A model generated the notes under the pieces. The model had not been told where the DNA came from, did no database searches, and worked only from the letters and a program-made list of their open reading frames with translations. From assembly GCA_950022655.1 (NCBI GenBank), contig OX465580.1, positions 124,851,016-124,915,015 of the forward strand: a stretch of DNA of 64,000 bases, given 5' to 3'. How positions within the stretch are numbered: the first letter of the stretch is position 1; every line of letters starts with the position of its first letter. Positions 1 through 11,258 of the stretch are shown here, one piece after another. Position numbers and translations under genes: made by a program. This DNA comes from Alentia gelatinosa (lineage: Eukaryota > Annelida > Polychaeta > Phyllodocida > Polynoidae).

Positions 1-861
1 CAGGCACGAATAAGTTTCTGATTTATCTTAGACTGGAAATATTCATCTCTTTATCACCCATTGAGAACGAGTTAACATTCTCGCAAGCCTGTTGAGAACG
101 AGTTTGTATGCTAAGCCCTACGATGACAGTTGTTAAGTTTATGAAAATATGGATCTATAAGATTGGAGAATGAGACATATAATCTCGAACCTACATAGTC
201 TAAGTACTGTGCGCCTATATCGGGAAATAGTATTTTGTGACCGGCTATCTGTGGTTGGAGCGGGTTCACTTTGGCTCACTATTCCAGGCTAAGATAATGT
301 TATACTCGATCGTATATGTAGCTCAGGTTACCGGTGTATCCACTAGAGGTCGCTTCAAAAAGGTTGCTCATATAAAACCATGAATGCAAATAAATCTTGT
401 CTAACGTCACTAGGTTAACTAAAAATGCAATTATGAAGGATGGTAAAAACTGTAATTTGAAGGGTGGTTAAACTAATATACCACTCCATTATAAGCATGG
501 TGTATCTCACAAAATATGGAAATCAAGGGTTTGTGACACCTTTCACAGAACATGAATCTACCCTTCAAATGTATGCGTACCACCTTACACTATACACCAA
601 AATCACTAGCTTACAATTCAATCGAATACCGAGAATAATTTTTGCAGGGCTCTTTAAAGAGCCCGATTTAAAAACCAAAAATAACCTGCAGAAACTTCAC
701 AGGCTCTCATTAATCTGTCTGTATTATCACATTCAAATGTAATGTGGAGCCAGAAGTTTTTTTATCTACGTTATGTAAGTTTTATCTACGTTATCTAAGT
801 TATTTTACTACATACCAAATATATAATTTGAAACTGATACAAACTTTTTCTTCAATTTCAG

Positions 862-919
862 CCGTCCAATCAAAAAGGAACTTAAGTGATTTTTTTCTGT
901 AACTTTTATGAACTTTAAG
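862..919 (+). pseudogene. Exon-like relic A1, paralogue of small membrane-protein 3' exons
   Basis: A pyrimidine-rich acceptor ending TTTCAG precedes 862 and an AAG|GTGAGT donor follows 919. The segment is homologous to 37,846-37,916 and more distantly to 35,243-35,289. The downstream intron sequence ('gcttccctaaacggctt') is shared with both. If read in the phase used at 34,200-34,239, a TGA ends the frame after about eight codons. It could be the 3' part of a paralogous gene whose first exons lie left of the window, or a dead copy. Confidence 0.4.
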
Positions 920-1396
920 GTGAGTTATAAACTTAGCCTAACCAACATGATTATGTAGCTTGTATGCAATAAGCACCGCAGTACCCATCTTCTATATATT
1001 TACTTTTGTAGTAAGTGCTATTGCTTCCCTAAACGGCTTATCTTTGCTATTGGAAACACTAGTGAGACTTCACCAGGTATGTCTCAGCGACCGCGTAACA
1101 AGACAGTGTCACGTTAAGCGGTGCAGAAGGGCAACACCTGTATTAGTTGGCTTGGGGAGGCGTACTCTCTTGCAAGCGTTCCCTATTTGACAACTGTTAT
1201 TTCCTCTTATTGGTAACATCTGGATTTAAAACCCTACATATATTAATAAATTTAGACAATTCTAACGTATTGATACCGTGCCAAGAAGTACACCCCTTCT
1301 ACCAATACATCATTGTTTTATTATAAGAAATGGGCTCAAATGCTACTTATCCCATGTGAGGTGATATGCTGTACTGTTTGTCTCCCTACAATGTAC

Positions 1397-1417
1397 TCAC
1401 ACACACACACACACACA
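1397..1417. repeat. (CA)n microsatellite
   Basis: This is an uninterrupted run of about ten CA dinucleotides between the two exon-like relics. Confidence 0.9.
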
Positions 1418-1570
1418 TTAATCTGTTTGTATTTATCACTTTCAGTTGTAATGTGGGGCCCGAATCTTTTGATTTACGTTATCTAAGTTTTTATCTACAT
1501 TATCTAAGTTATTGTACTACATCCAAAATTATATAACTTGAAACTGATACAAACTTTTCTCCATTTTCAG

Positions 1571-1642
1571 CCGTCCAATCAAAAGCAACTCTAAAGTGAT
1601 TTTGTGGGTTTTTTGTTTTTTACAACTTTGATGAACTTTAAG
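1571..1642 (+). pseudogene. Exon-like relic A2, paralogue of exon 38,223-38,295
   Basis: The acceptor is CATTTTCAG and the donor AAG|GTGAGTT. The counterpart in block B (38,223-38,295) is open across its whole length in the phase set by the upstream exons. Here the same phase hits a TGA near the 3' end, because the homopolymer T stretch differs by an indel. The splice sites are intact while the frame is not, so this copy is probably a pseudo-exon or part of a 3' UTR. Confidence 0.4.
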
Positions 1643-2488
1643 GTGAGTTATAAACTTCCTTAAGAAATTCCTTACCCTCATGATAGTTTCACCAAAACAT
1701 CATTCTTATCACTCTTTGGTTTAATTAGAAAACGGTTCAGTACAAGAGCAATGAGATCATTATATAATTGATTATTATTCTTATCATCAATTATCTACCT
1801 TTTATTGTATGTATATCATAACCTTATTTCATATGTTGTCCAATAAGGTCAACATAAACATTTTACTACATTTTTTACTACACATATAAAATTCAATAAA
1901 ATTTTATGTCTCCCATACCTGCATTCTCTCCTTTCATCCAGGGTGGGGTAATGACGCGCCTGTTTTCTTTCCTTGTCTTCTCTTTCATTGGATAATGATG
2001 TATGGCTCTCGCCGTTTCTCGCTCTAGGCCACGTGACAAAACGAGACCGATGCACCGGCGGAGGCCCCAGCCCTGAAGCGATGAACCTTTTTCCGCTCTG
2101 GTATCATTTCGAGAATGTTTTATTTATACTATTGTAAAAAATTAATAAAGAAGTTCGTATGAACGTTCCAAACCGTCTCTCACTCGTTCATCTTCATTCC
2201 AATTTTCTGGTTTGATTACATAGTGACTCAGTTTGAAGACCTAGAGATGTATCCGTGGAATTACCAATTCTATTCATATTCTATTTAGTTCAACATCCTG
2301 CAACCTACCTTCCAGAACAATTTCAGACAAATGGTTCAGATTTGAGAGCCTTTTGAAATTGTGTATAATACTGCATCTTGTGCCAGCTCTTAATATGTTT
2401 GAAATTGAAAGATACATTATAAAGGTTATAATTGAAGGAAAAAATAATATTATATGGTGACATAGGTCAAATTTTGGCTTTGGTCTAG

Positions 2489-2490
<2 letters not shown>

Positions 2491-2556
<66 letters not shown>
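2491..2556. repeat. (GT)n microsatellite
   Basis: About 33 GT units with a single TTT interruption at 2,521-2,524. On the minus strand it produces a spurious His-Thr open frame, which is not a gene. Confidence 0.95.
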
Positions 2557-2558
<2 letters not shown>

Positions 2559-3146
2559 GTTGTAGGACAACACATTTTTAAAACTACTCAGAAGAATGAA
2601 TAAAATAATCCCAGTAACAATATTCATTTAAATTCAGACAATGCTTTCCACAGGTATAAAAGAGTCCAAAGCAAGAATATCAATTAAAGCTGTAGAAAAT
2701 ACAGACATCAACTGTCGTCCAAGGACGTTCTTCCCAGTTTTAGCCAAGACATACAACACTAATCAGACAAGCATATAGACAGACAATCATACAAACAGTA
2801 GGTATGTAAACTGAGCTTGTGAATATACTGCAGGGAACGTGACCGTAGAGATATATTAGTCGTGTATGTAATTCAACATACTATCCGATGTATACCCGTC
2901 CACTCAGTCTAATTGTTATAATGTACAGAGCAAATACCGGTTTGGTGGTCATCCGCTAGATGTCTCACAGTATATTACTATAGAGAGATGCGTAGGATGT
3001 GATACTGTAGGTACAGAGCTAAAACTGAATAGTAGTTCATCCGTTAGTTGTCTCATTGTATATTATAATCAGAGTGATATATTACTGTAGAGAGATAAAA
3101 TAAACGTATATCCCTACCATGTTAAACCATGTTAAGCCATGTTAAA

Positions 3147-3147
<1 letters not shown>

Positions 3148-3177
<30 letters not shown>
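3148..3177. repeat. (CA)n microsatellite
   Basis: About 15 CA units following three copies of a GTTAAACCAT-like word. Confidence 0.9.
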
Positions 3178-3181
<4 letters not shown>

Positions 3182-3254
3182 TTCGACTCTATACGATATG
3201 AGTACTACCTTTATATTTAAACATTTAGTTTTTGACCTATTTAAAACCTATCCC

Positions 3255-3290
3255 AAACTTTGCCGACGGTAGGATTCGAACCCGCATGTT
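3255..3290 (-). repeat. tRNA-like B box, probable SINE remnant
   Basis: On the minus strand GGGTTCGAATCC fits the RNA polymerase III B-box consensus and is followed by sequence resembling the 3' half of a tRNA acceptor region. No full cloverleaf can be drawn, so a tRNA-derived SINE remnant is more likely than a tRNA gene. A chance match is possible. Confidence 0.3.
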
Positions 3291-3375
3291 TAAATGACAT
3301 CCCCCCCTCTCAGGACCATAGCTAGTTATGGGGATGTACTCTTTTTTGGAGCTTCGCAATACCTACTAGATAAAC

Positions 3376-3535
3376 TCCAGGTACTGTGCGGTATACACAA
3401 CCAGTACGGAGTATCTATGTATCACAAATGGAGCAATCTGTCGCCCCTCATGAGACAGATGGAAACCCTTCGTGAGTTTAAAAGCCTGACAAAAAAAAAA
3501 AGAATGATGAAGGATTCCATCCAACAAATTTAATA
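3376..3535 (+). pseudogene. LINE reverse transcriptase C-terminal fragment (block A copy)
   Basis: The reading frame resembles the extreme C-terminus of jockey/CR1-like LINE ORF2 proteins (pattern YHKWSNLSPLMRQ followed by an FKSLTKK tail). It is the truncated counterpart of 39,290-39,715. Here only the last ~45 codons survive, because the block A/B homology begins at the shared GGTATACACAACCAG word. It is followed by a TG microsatellite at 3,553-3,575. Confidence 0.6.
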
Positions 3536-3552
3536 ATTCTACTTGGAACTAT

Positions 3553-3575
3553 TGTGTGTGTGTGTGTGTGTGTGT
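3553..3575. repeat. (TG)n microsatellite
   Basis: About 11 TG units. The block B counterpart at 39,738-39,769 is longer, a normal length polymorphism between copies. Confidence 0.9.
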
Positions 3576-4138
3576 GTTGTAGGAATTACTTCCAGTTATA
3601 AAACATATTGTTGAGGCTAGTCCACTATACCAACAATCACAAAATGATTATTCCAAGTAACCAATATGAGTGAATGTTTTATATACGCTATTTAATGAAT
3701 CTCCAATTTTCTATGTCTCGCTGTATCGAAAAAATCTTGTTCTGTATCCTAAGGAAGACTAAAGGGTATATATCGGGAAGCCGATTGAAACCAGTGATAT
3801 GTATCACTAATGGTCTTCTCCTACTGCATTGTTACACATATATACTTTCCCACAAAGGACAAGAAAACACCATGTATTCTCAAAATGTGACAATAAAGTG
3901 AAGTTATCAAAAAATTATATTATATTATATTGTATTAGTGCTTTTGTTATACATCTATTTATCATTAATAACATCATTGAAACTGAATAAATTATTAATA
4001 TTAATTAATCATTGTCATTAATAGTATGATAATGATAATAACAATGATTAATTAATAACTGTCTAACTAATTATCATTATTAGCTAGTCATTGGATAAAC
4101 TGAATACCAAATGGGGGGGCAATCAATGATACATACCT

Positions 4139-4414
4139 TTACTGTTGGGTTTTCTCACGTCGATGATGGTAGATAGAATATGACAATAACGTGACCTCAC
4201 AAAATTGACGCTCAATCAATCTACGGTGTGGAGAATCCCATTCGGTAATCTGCGATGGTGATGGTAAGGTTTCCCATGGTAGGATTGAAATCAGCAGGTA
4301 GTCTAACAGCAAGGATATCCCATAGAGCAATGTGATGAATAGACAGTGTAATACCCCGTATATAAACCAAAAATCCACCTTGTTGTGCAGTAAAGAATCA
4401 ACAGGTTGAGGCAT
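4139..4414 (-). other. Hydrophobic 91-codon open frame upstream of the LRR gene, doubtful
   Basis: An ATG-started open frame on the minus strand encodes a hydrophobic middle section (roughly residues 15-45). Homologous frames occur at 40,328-40,603 and 41,414-41,689. Open frames are kept, but many of the differences among the three copies change amino acids, as expected for non-coding DNA or an unconstrained ORF. A donor-like AAAG|GTATGT lies just past the stop. No family is recognised. It may simply be part of the LRR gene's upstream region. Confidence 0.2.
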
Positions 4415-5234
4415 GGATTTAATCGACTGTAGTGTGTTGTAATAATCTAATACCGATTAAAAAGGGATTATAGTAATCGGATAAACACCCTTGAGAATTG
4501 GTAATTTTTCCCAGTACATCCACAATGGTGGGTAATTTTTACCCGTGTAATAATGATAATGGTAAAAAAATCCTATTGACTGTATACTAGTACAACACGT
4601 CTCCCCGGAAAAAATGACGCATTTCCCCTGGCAGAGGGTAAAATTACCATACACCTCTATGAGTTGTATCAATGTCATCAGAATGCATCACTTTTTACAT
4701 GTCACCTACTCGAGGTTTTGTAGCTGTGTAGGTAGCCTGTATATGCAGGTGTCTCACATCTCAGCTATACATTAAAAGGGGCTGTAACTTTATGTAAAGT
4801 GTCCTTTTAAGACTGAATAACTAAACCTAATTAATCAAAATTGGTATTAGAGTGTATACCTTATCAGGTAATGTCTACAATAAGGCAATGCGATCTTGAC
4901 TATGTTAAGGTTACATCTGAAATAATGAGTAGGGGATAACTGGATAGTTAAAAATCTAAATCATGAAATAATGAAATATAATTCATGAGTAGTTTGAATT
5001 GAATATTTAACTTTCTATTGAGGAATAATTTAAATAAATGTTCAAGAGGCATGTTAAATATTGACATCGTTGTCGGTGTTAATGTCAGTGTCAATACCCA
5101 TATCATTACCACATTTAGAGATCAGTGATAATCATTGACTATCTACTGCTACAAATGAATGAGTGTGTATTGCAGGCAGCTACCACGAGCGGACGGATAC
5201 ACATGTGTCGGTTGAAAGGTGATCTTATCAAGAT

Positions 5235-5335
5235 GTCACCGGATAGTGTCACCCTCTCCGGTATCGCTACCGCCTCGCTGACACCGGGCTGACACCTGGT
5301 TTAGTGACACCCCTTTCCTCTTTGATTAGTATAAG
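5235..5335 (+). promoter_or_regulatory. Putative promoter of LRR gene copy A: TGACACC/GGTGTCA cluster and TATA-like box
   Basis: The word TGACACC or its reverse complement occurs about five times between roughly 5,235 and 5,312. A TATAAG word lies at 5,330-5,335. If that box is used, transcription would begin about 30 bp downstream, past the first in-frame ATG at 5,339. The ATG at 5,411 would then be the first one in the mRNA. The same arrangement is found at about 42,461-42,561. Assignment as a promoter is inference. Confidence 0.4.
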
Positions 5336-5338
5336 AAG

Positions 5339-7150
5339 ATGTCATTAATCTTATTGACTCAGAATACTAAGGACATCGACAGGATCAAGTCAGTCATCTT
5401 CATAACCATCATGAGGCCATTCTTCATACTACCCGTCTTTGCTATATTGCTCATGCAAATTGAGGCCTTACTGGAATGCGGACCTGGTAAAAGATGTGTC
5501 TGTTACCCATCACGTGGAGTAATTTCATGCACCAACATTGGATTATACAGCATGCCCGATGTCCGTCACGGAAAATCCACCGGGTATCCTGTACTTGACC
5601 TTCGCGGCAACAATATCGGGACTATAGGTGATTTCCCAACGGATAGATTCACCAGAATAGACCTCAGAAGGAATCCCATAGCTGATTCGTGTTCAAGTCT
5701 ACCAAGAAGCGTGATAGACACTGACCAATGTAAGAGGATAACTTCGTCGATCGATGAACTTGAAACACCTATGCAATTAGACACTAACATGGACATCGAA
5801 GATCTCATGGATGACAATACATCTACCGAAAAGGTTCTAGGCGGTGTTGAAGTTGTGGTTCATGAAAATACAGTTAAAGTCAGGGATAACACTATCGGTA
5901 ATAAGGATAAAACTGTTAAACCAAACACCGTTGAGGGCGATTCTAACGTGAAGGGTATTGATAAAGTGGTTAACAGATCCGGTCGAATGATGGTTGTCGT
6001 GGTCAGCGCGACCGGTGCCGGCAGAGTAGGTGTAGTATTCGTCATTCTCATAAGCTTATTAATTCATCTTGCCCGGAAAGGAATATTACTTAAATGTTGT
6101 GACCGTGTATGTGGAAAATGTGCTTCTGACAATACATCTACGGATAATGTCAATACACCTGGATCATCAAACAACAGTGGATTGGATATCGAGTCCGACA
6201 ATGTTGATGATATATCAGGATTTGATCATGACAGTGGAACCTCAACAATGCTTGTAAAACATGTAGTGCCTCCAGCAGAACCATGTGAGTCCTTCCGTAT
6301 AGAAGATACCGAACTCATGGTACAGCTACCTGAAAAAGATACCTCCACGGGAAATGAAGAGGAAAATGATCGGTGTACCGAACCTATAGATTTGAGGTAA
6401 GGTTATTATAATTATCATACTAATAATATTGTTATTACATCATGTAGATGATTCTTTGTAAGTGTCTATTGATATGATACTATTATCATACTATAACCAT
6501 CAATATATCTCTGTCTATCATGTATTCTTGTATACAACTATCAGATGATTATCTATATACATTATATTAATATGTATTGTTATGATATCACATTAAATAG
6601 CACCTATGTATTACTATGTATGTATGTAATGTATGTATGATAAGTAATTATCATTATCATTATCTATATTATTATTAATTATTGTATGTGTATTAATTAT
6701 GTAATGTATATCGATATAATAGCTATGATATCATATTCTCGATACAGTACCGAGTGCAAGACGTCGCCAGGAATGATACCTTCAAAACTGTGCGGTCCTG
6801 ATACTGGTCCTGGTCCTGGTCCTGTACCCCGCTCCCACAAAAGGAAGAATGATAAACCTTATGCAAGACCTTCAACCTCATCACGCCCACCTAACTCTTC
6901 ACAGATGTCACCACAGCTAATAGAACTCGACTCACTAATTCCACCACCATCACCATCACCCCCACAACCACTTATACCTAGCGAGTCATCTACAACGGTT
7001 GAGAAACCACATAACGTCGGAGTGGTGAAAGGTGTTGTAAAGTATAGTGGTTTCAAAAGACACTGTGATGGAGTACACACAGATTTGACACCTCCTGATA
7101 AAGTATCACACATGGAACACGGATACGAAGATAGTGATTCAGACCAGTGA
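5339..7150 (+). CDS. Short LRR single-pass transmembrane protein, copy A (two exons)
   Basis: Exon 1 is 5,339-6,396 (ATG at 5,339, more likely ATG at 5,411); the intron is 6,397-6,747; exon 2 is 6,748-7,150. The donor is TTGAG|GTAAGG and the acceptor GATACAG|T, and the frame continues across the junction through a Ser codon. From ATG 5,411 the product is about 462 residues: a signal peptide (MRPFFILPVFAILLMQ), an LRRNT-like cysteine cluster (CGPGKRCVC...VISC), one or two LRRs (LDLRGNN, IDLRRNP), an LRRCT-like pair of cysteines, an acidic linker, a transmembrane helix near genomic 5,987-6,080, a CC/CGKC juxtamembrane motif and a Ser/Asp/Pro-rich cytoplasmic tail with a GPGPGP run. No kinase, TIR or ITIM-type motif is evident. 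The role is probably as a cell-surface receptor or adhesion protein; the ligand is unknown. The duplicate is at 42,565-44,376. Confidence 0.75.
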
Positions 7151-7189
7151 TACAACGGACAATGTGAATAGTGATTCAGTTATGACTTT

Positions 7190-7418
7190 GTCTGAGCTTT
7201 AGCTTTAGCTTTAGCTTTAGTTCTGCACTGGACCATACAAACTGGTATTCAAACAGGTGGTGCTGACTAATGTTATATTTCATATATAGTATATACCATT
7301 AACTAGTTTTACCATAGTTTAGTCTAAAAGACGTAGTATAATCTCACTATTTGAAGCATGGATCATTATACCTCAGTGTAATTAATGTTATAAATGAGTG
7401 AAGTCTCAGCATTTCAAC

Positions 7419-7463
<45 letters not shown>

Positions 7464-8400
7464 TGGAATACTAGTAGTTATCTAGCTTTAGTTTAGCTTC
7501 AGCTTTAGCTTTAGCTTTTTTCATATGTCTAAAAGACGATATATGATCCCTATTTAAGTATGGATCGTCATCCCACAGATTATTAACTGTATATAGGCGA
7601 GTTAAGAGTTAGCTAGATAAATAGATAGATAGATAGATAGATTTAACATTTGATTATAAATAGATAAATAGATAGAAATATAGATATAGAACTTAAAACA
7701 TTTATAGATATAATATAAGTAAGCTGATGAGTTAAATCAATACTACACAGTATATCTTATATCTTATCTATATATCTTATATCTATACTCAACCTTGTTG
7801 AATAGTTGGTGTTAAATCAAACACATATACGGATATATTTTATATCTATATCTTATATCTTTAAATAATAGAATAGAATAGAATAGAATAGTTTTGTAGT
7901 TTGATCAAGTCATACCATACCATACCATACCATACCGATCATATAAACATTATATATTATATATCATATCATGTTATATTATTGTATTATAATGTTGTCA
8001 TTCTGTACCATACCATACCATGCTATACCGTACCATAGTATACCATACTCATGCTTCAGTATGTACATATATAGTAATAAAGCTTTAATACTTAACTAGA
8101 TGTGTTCTGTTAGGTTTATAATTATTATTATATATAATCATTTATTATATGTAATATATATATATATGATATTAATCTATATCTATACATTATCAATATC
8201 AATATCAGTATATATTACTCTAATTATATCTAATATGTTTCATATACATATCTATACTCTAATTATGTCTAATACGTATCATATACATATATACATATAT
8301 ACATATATACTATATACATATATACATATATACATATACACATATACATATGTACATATACATATATACATTATATATATATATACTTATATTCCCTAGA
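7190..8400. repeat. Low-complexity AT-rich tract with many simple repeats (3' of LRR gene A)
   Basis: Contains (TTTAGC)n near 7,197-7,222 and 7,490-7,520, (TG)n at 7,434-7,460, (ATAG)n at 7,616-7,642, (AATAG)n near 7,868-7,890, (ATACC)n at 7,912-7,937 and (ATATAC)n at about 8,281-8,390. An AATAAA at 8,086-8,091 could be the poly(A) signal of a long 3' UTR. Open frames rich in Ile/Tyr/His here are microsatellite translations, not genes. Confidence 0.8.
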
Positions 8401-8584
8401 CTTAGTGTTATCAATTTAGTTCCATACCTCACCTACAGGAGGGGAGCGTACATAAGTTAAACACATTGTTGGTCATACATACATACATACATACATACAC
8501 AGAGGCTTTCTAGTTAATCCATTTAGTTCCATACCTCACTCATAGGAGGGGCGCGCATAAGTTAAACACCTTAGTTAAACTAAT

Positions 8585-8920
8585 TACGGGCGGTAAACAC
8601 CGCACCCTCCGAGACGTGTTTACCCCGCAGCTCGAGCCGCCCCGAAATGTGTGCTCGGCCGTGTTTACCCCTGCGGAGCACAGTGTTTGCCCCTGCGGAG
8701 CACCACGCTCCGCTGAACGCGAACAATACCCGAGATAATCCCTTCAGGTGACCCGGCGCAGACTTCCCGGCACGGTATGCTCATAATACAAACAACCTTG
8801 ACCAAAAGACAATAGATTGGGCAATAAACAAACGAAAGAACAATCTGCGGAGCACCACGCATGACTGATTTTAAACAATTGATTCTGTGGTCTATACAGC
8901 TATGTATACTACTGACGCTG
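8585..8920 (+). repeat. Dispersed 330-bp repeat R, copy 1
   Basis: A GC-rich segment with repeated CTGCGGAGCA words, ending in TCTATACAGCTATGTATACTACT. Nearly identical copies lie at 46,155-46,487 (same orientation, same position after the LRR gene) and inverted at 26,242-26,575. No coding or pol III signature is evident, and ORFs within it are not conserved genes. Confidence 0.75.
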
Positions 8921-10675
8921 TGATTAGAATAGTATAATAGAATGACAATTTCTTTTATTACAATGAGTGTGTAGATGGATACTGTGATTAGAATTATGTT
9001 TATTGAGATAGGTGATTTTAATGTCTGATCTGTAATGATTATAATTTTGTGATTGCAGTAATATAGTGGAACGTCAAATTAGACAAAGGTGCAGGCAGAT
9101 GCTAACTGTGATAATCAATAATAACCAATCGTCATTAATAGATATTTGTTATATTTCGTAGTTAGATTGTTACGAACACTCTCATAATGAAAATGTTATT
9201 TTAGTGGAAAGGTCTAAAGGTGTGAAGAGCATCACCATATTTGTATTCCAAATTTGTTAAGCCGTTTTTATTTATTGGACAAAAAGGGAAGGATGGGGAA
9301 AAACAGAAATTTGTGTAAATAAAATTTTAGTATGTACCTGAAATGTATATGTGTCTCTTCCTTGGTATGCTAAGAAATTCCCTTATTAAAGGGACAATTT
9401 CATTGTCTGAAAAGCAGCTGTCTGGGCCACATATCAGATGAGGGTTAGATTAACATATGTGAATCGCATAATATATATTTAGTCTACCCGGTCGCATTGG
9501 GAAAAATCCTTATACAAACTAATAAGTTGTACTTGAACGGAAGCCTTCTAGACGTGTAGTGGGCGTATACATAAGATAATCTGTCACGGCCTGGTTCACA
9601 CCTTTAAGTTTGTACAAGCGCAAAGCGCGAATAGAAATACGTCACTAGATAAGGCGTATACGAGACGGATGACAAGTCAAACTTCTAGACCCAAAATCCT
9701 ACTTTTAGACGCGTTTCGCATACATATGTAAAATAGTGCTTTTTGTGCAGTGTTGTAAAGAGGTAGGAGAGCAGTGAGCCAGAAGATAGTTTTCTGGCAG
9801 CACGCTGAAAGTGTATATATGTGACCACTCTAACCTGTTGGTCTATAGAAGATGTATATAGGCCTATCGCACGCTCTAAAAACACCAACATAATTCAAAG
9901 GCCCTAGAGCAAAACCACTCTACTGCAGCTCCGCCTATACAGGGCTGACGCAACACTCACGTCAGCCACGACTGACTCAACACTAATTGCTTTGACATCG
10001 TATCTTGCCACTATCCACCAACACGCCCTTTCAATAGCCCTTTACAGTGACTGCACGCCAAACCAGGTCATATTCAGTTTTATGGTTAGCTCTATTTCTT
10101 GTGCAGGTGTTGTGTACAATGTTGGTAGACGAGGCAAATCTGGTTTCACCAGCTTCTGCCACCAATTCTTTTTTTTCCCAATTTCAAAGTCTGGGCTTCA
10201 GCGGAACGGAAAAGTTTTGGGCTGTCATATTTAGATGCATCTCTCGTCCATCATGAATAGAGTTCAGTCTAACTAACCGATCTAGTTCAAGAGTAGACAA
10301 CTCATTTCAATAGAAAATAGATCATTTTGTTCAACATGATCTGGATTAAAATCCTGATCTCCGATTTGGTAGTAAAGGTGTTGATGGTAAGTATAGCAGG
10401 GAAATCAAAGTTTGTGTAGGTCCAATTTGTATGGGTGTTTGTGTACAGCCTTACAAATTATTTACAGAGACCTGTTTAATGTAGTCTCTGTCTGATGGTT
10501 TTCTTGTATTGAGCCAAGTGTATTGTGTGTGCTATATATATATGCAAACATTTCAAACATGGACTTCTTCAGCTGTTCAATATGCTCTGGATTCAATTTC
10601 TTATCCCAGTCTTTAGGCGTTTATTTTTTTTGGGGTTAGATTCGTGGAGAGTATTGACCTCTCACCCTGTGGGGT
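8921..10675. other. Intergenic DNA, no gene recognised
   Basis: No coding region is supported. The segment 9,770-9,880 is the reverse complement of about 47,450-47,560, so it is a dispersed repeat. The segment 10,385-10,425 resembles 19,598-19,638 on the far side of the LINE in the same orientation ('ggtaagt.tagca.gg' words). Confidence 0.5.
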
Positions 10676-10692
10676 GCAGTGTGGTTAATTCT
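10676..10692. repeat. 17-bp target-site duplication, left copy
   Basis: GCAGTGTGGTTAATTCT is repeated exactly at 18,731-18,747. The pair brackets the minus-strand LINE and fixes its two ends. Confidence 0.9.
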
Positions 10693-11258
10693 TTAAAAAA
10701 AAATTTTTTTTTAATAAGAGCAGCGCTCTCTTTTATTCAGTATCAAGATTTCATTATACAGTACAATCTTTCTGTATTACCATAAAACCATAATTCTATT
10801 GATGTTTACATGTGTACGCTCCCCCTGATGAACAATAGCAAATCCTTCAAACTACAAGTGCTTCATTCCAACGTTGAACAATATCCTGTATAAACACACT
10901 ATTTACATTATACTCATTCGGTCGGTATCTCACTTCCTTAGAAAGTATATCTGTTACCTCAGGCTGCTCTGACTTTTTGTGGGGAAAACTAGATTCCCTT
11001 CTGGTAGATTACAGGAAGACAAACATTACAATACAGAGAAAAATGACATGGCACAAAAAGAAAATAAGGAGAGTACAATACAAAGGACATTATTATACAA
11101 TACATCACGTAGAAACACAGCGGGCGGCAATAACAGGAGAGTAATGTCTTAGTGAAGTATCTCATCCCCCAAGTTAGCGTTTTAAAATAACTGTTGACAA
11201 ACCTGTTGCGTAGCGGTAACCCTGCCCCCGGTGGCCCTTAGGTTGGACCCAGCGTGGA

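Larger units (their letters stand above)
1..1736. repeat. Block A, 5' part of the segmental duplication
   Basis: This stretch matches 36,361-38,391 nearly throughout: the opening repeat ending in the 'gttgagaacgagtt' words, the segment around 307-440 (against 37,081-37,220), and two exon-like segments. Block B carries an extra 561-bp element at 36,520-37,080 that is absent here at about 306. Homology with block B stops abruptly at 1,736/38,391 and resumes near 3,376/39,548. Parts of 1-290 recur at 24,893-25,070 and 26,137-26,241, so these are also dispersed repeats. Confidence 0.8.
1737..3250. other. Block A-specific intergenic DNA
   Basis: No gene is recognised here. The stretch is not shared with block B. 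It contains a CACGTG palindrome near 2,030, AT-rich sequence, and a weak degenerate tandem similarity between about 2,925-2,990 and 3,010-3,080 (shared 'gtacagagc', 'catccg' and 'gtctca' words). Short open frames are present but lack coding signature. Confidence 0.5.

Noticed and set aside
2274..2627. 117-codon minus-strand frame with a long His-Thr run
   Set aside because: The frame is a translation of the GT microsatellite at 2,491-2,556 with AT-rich flanks.
8100..8399. 99-codon Ile/Tyr/His frame
   Set aside because: It comes from (ATATAC)n and similar simple repeats. The equivalent part of block B differs in length and frame.
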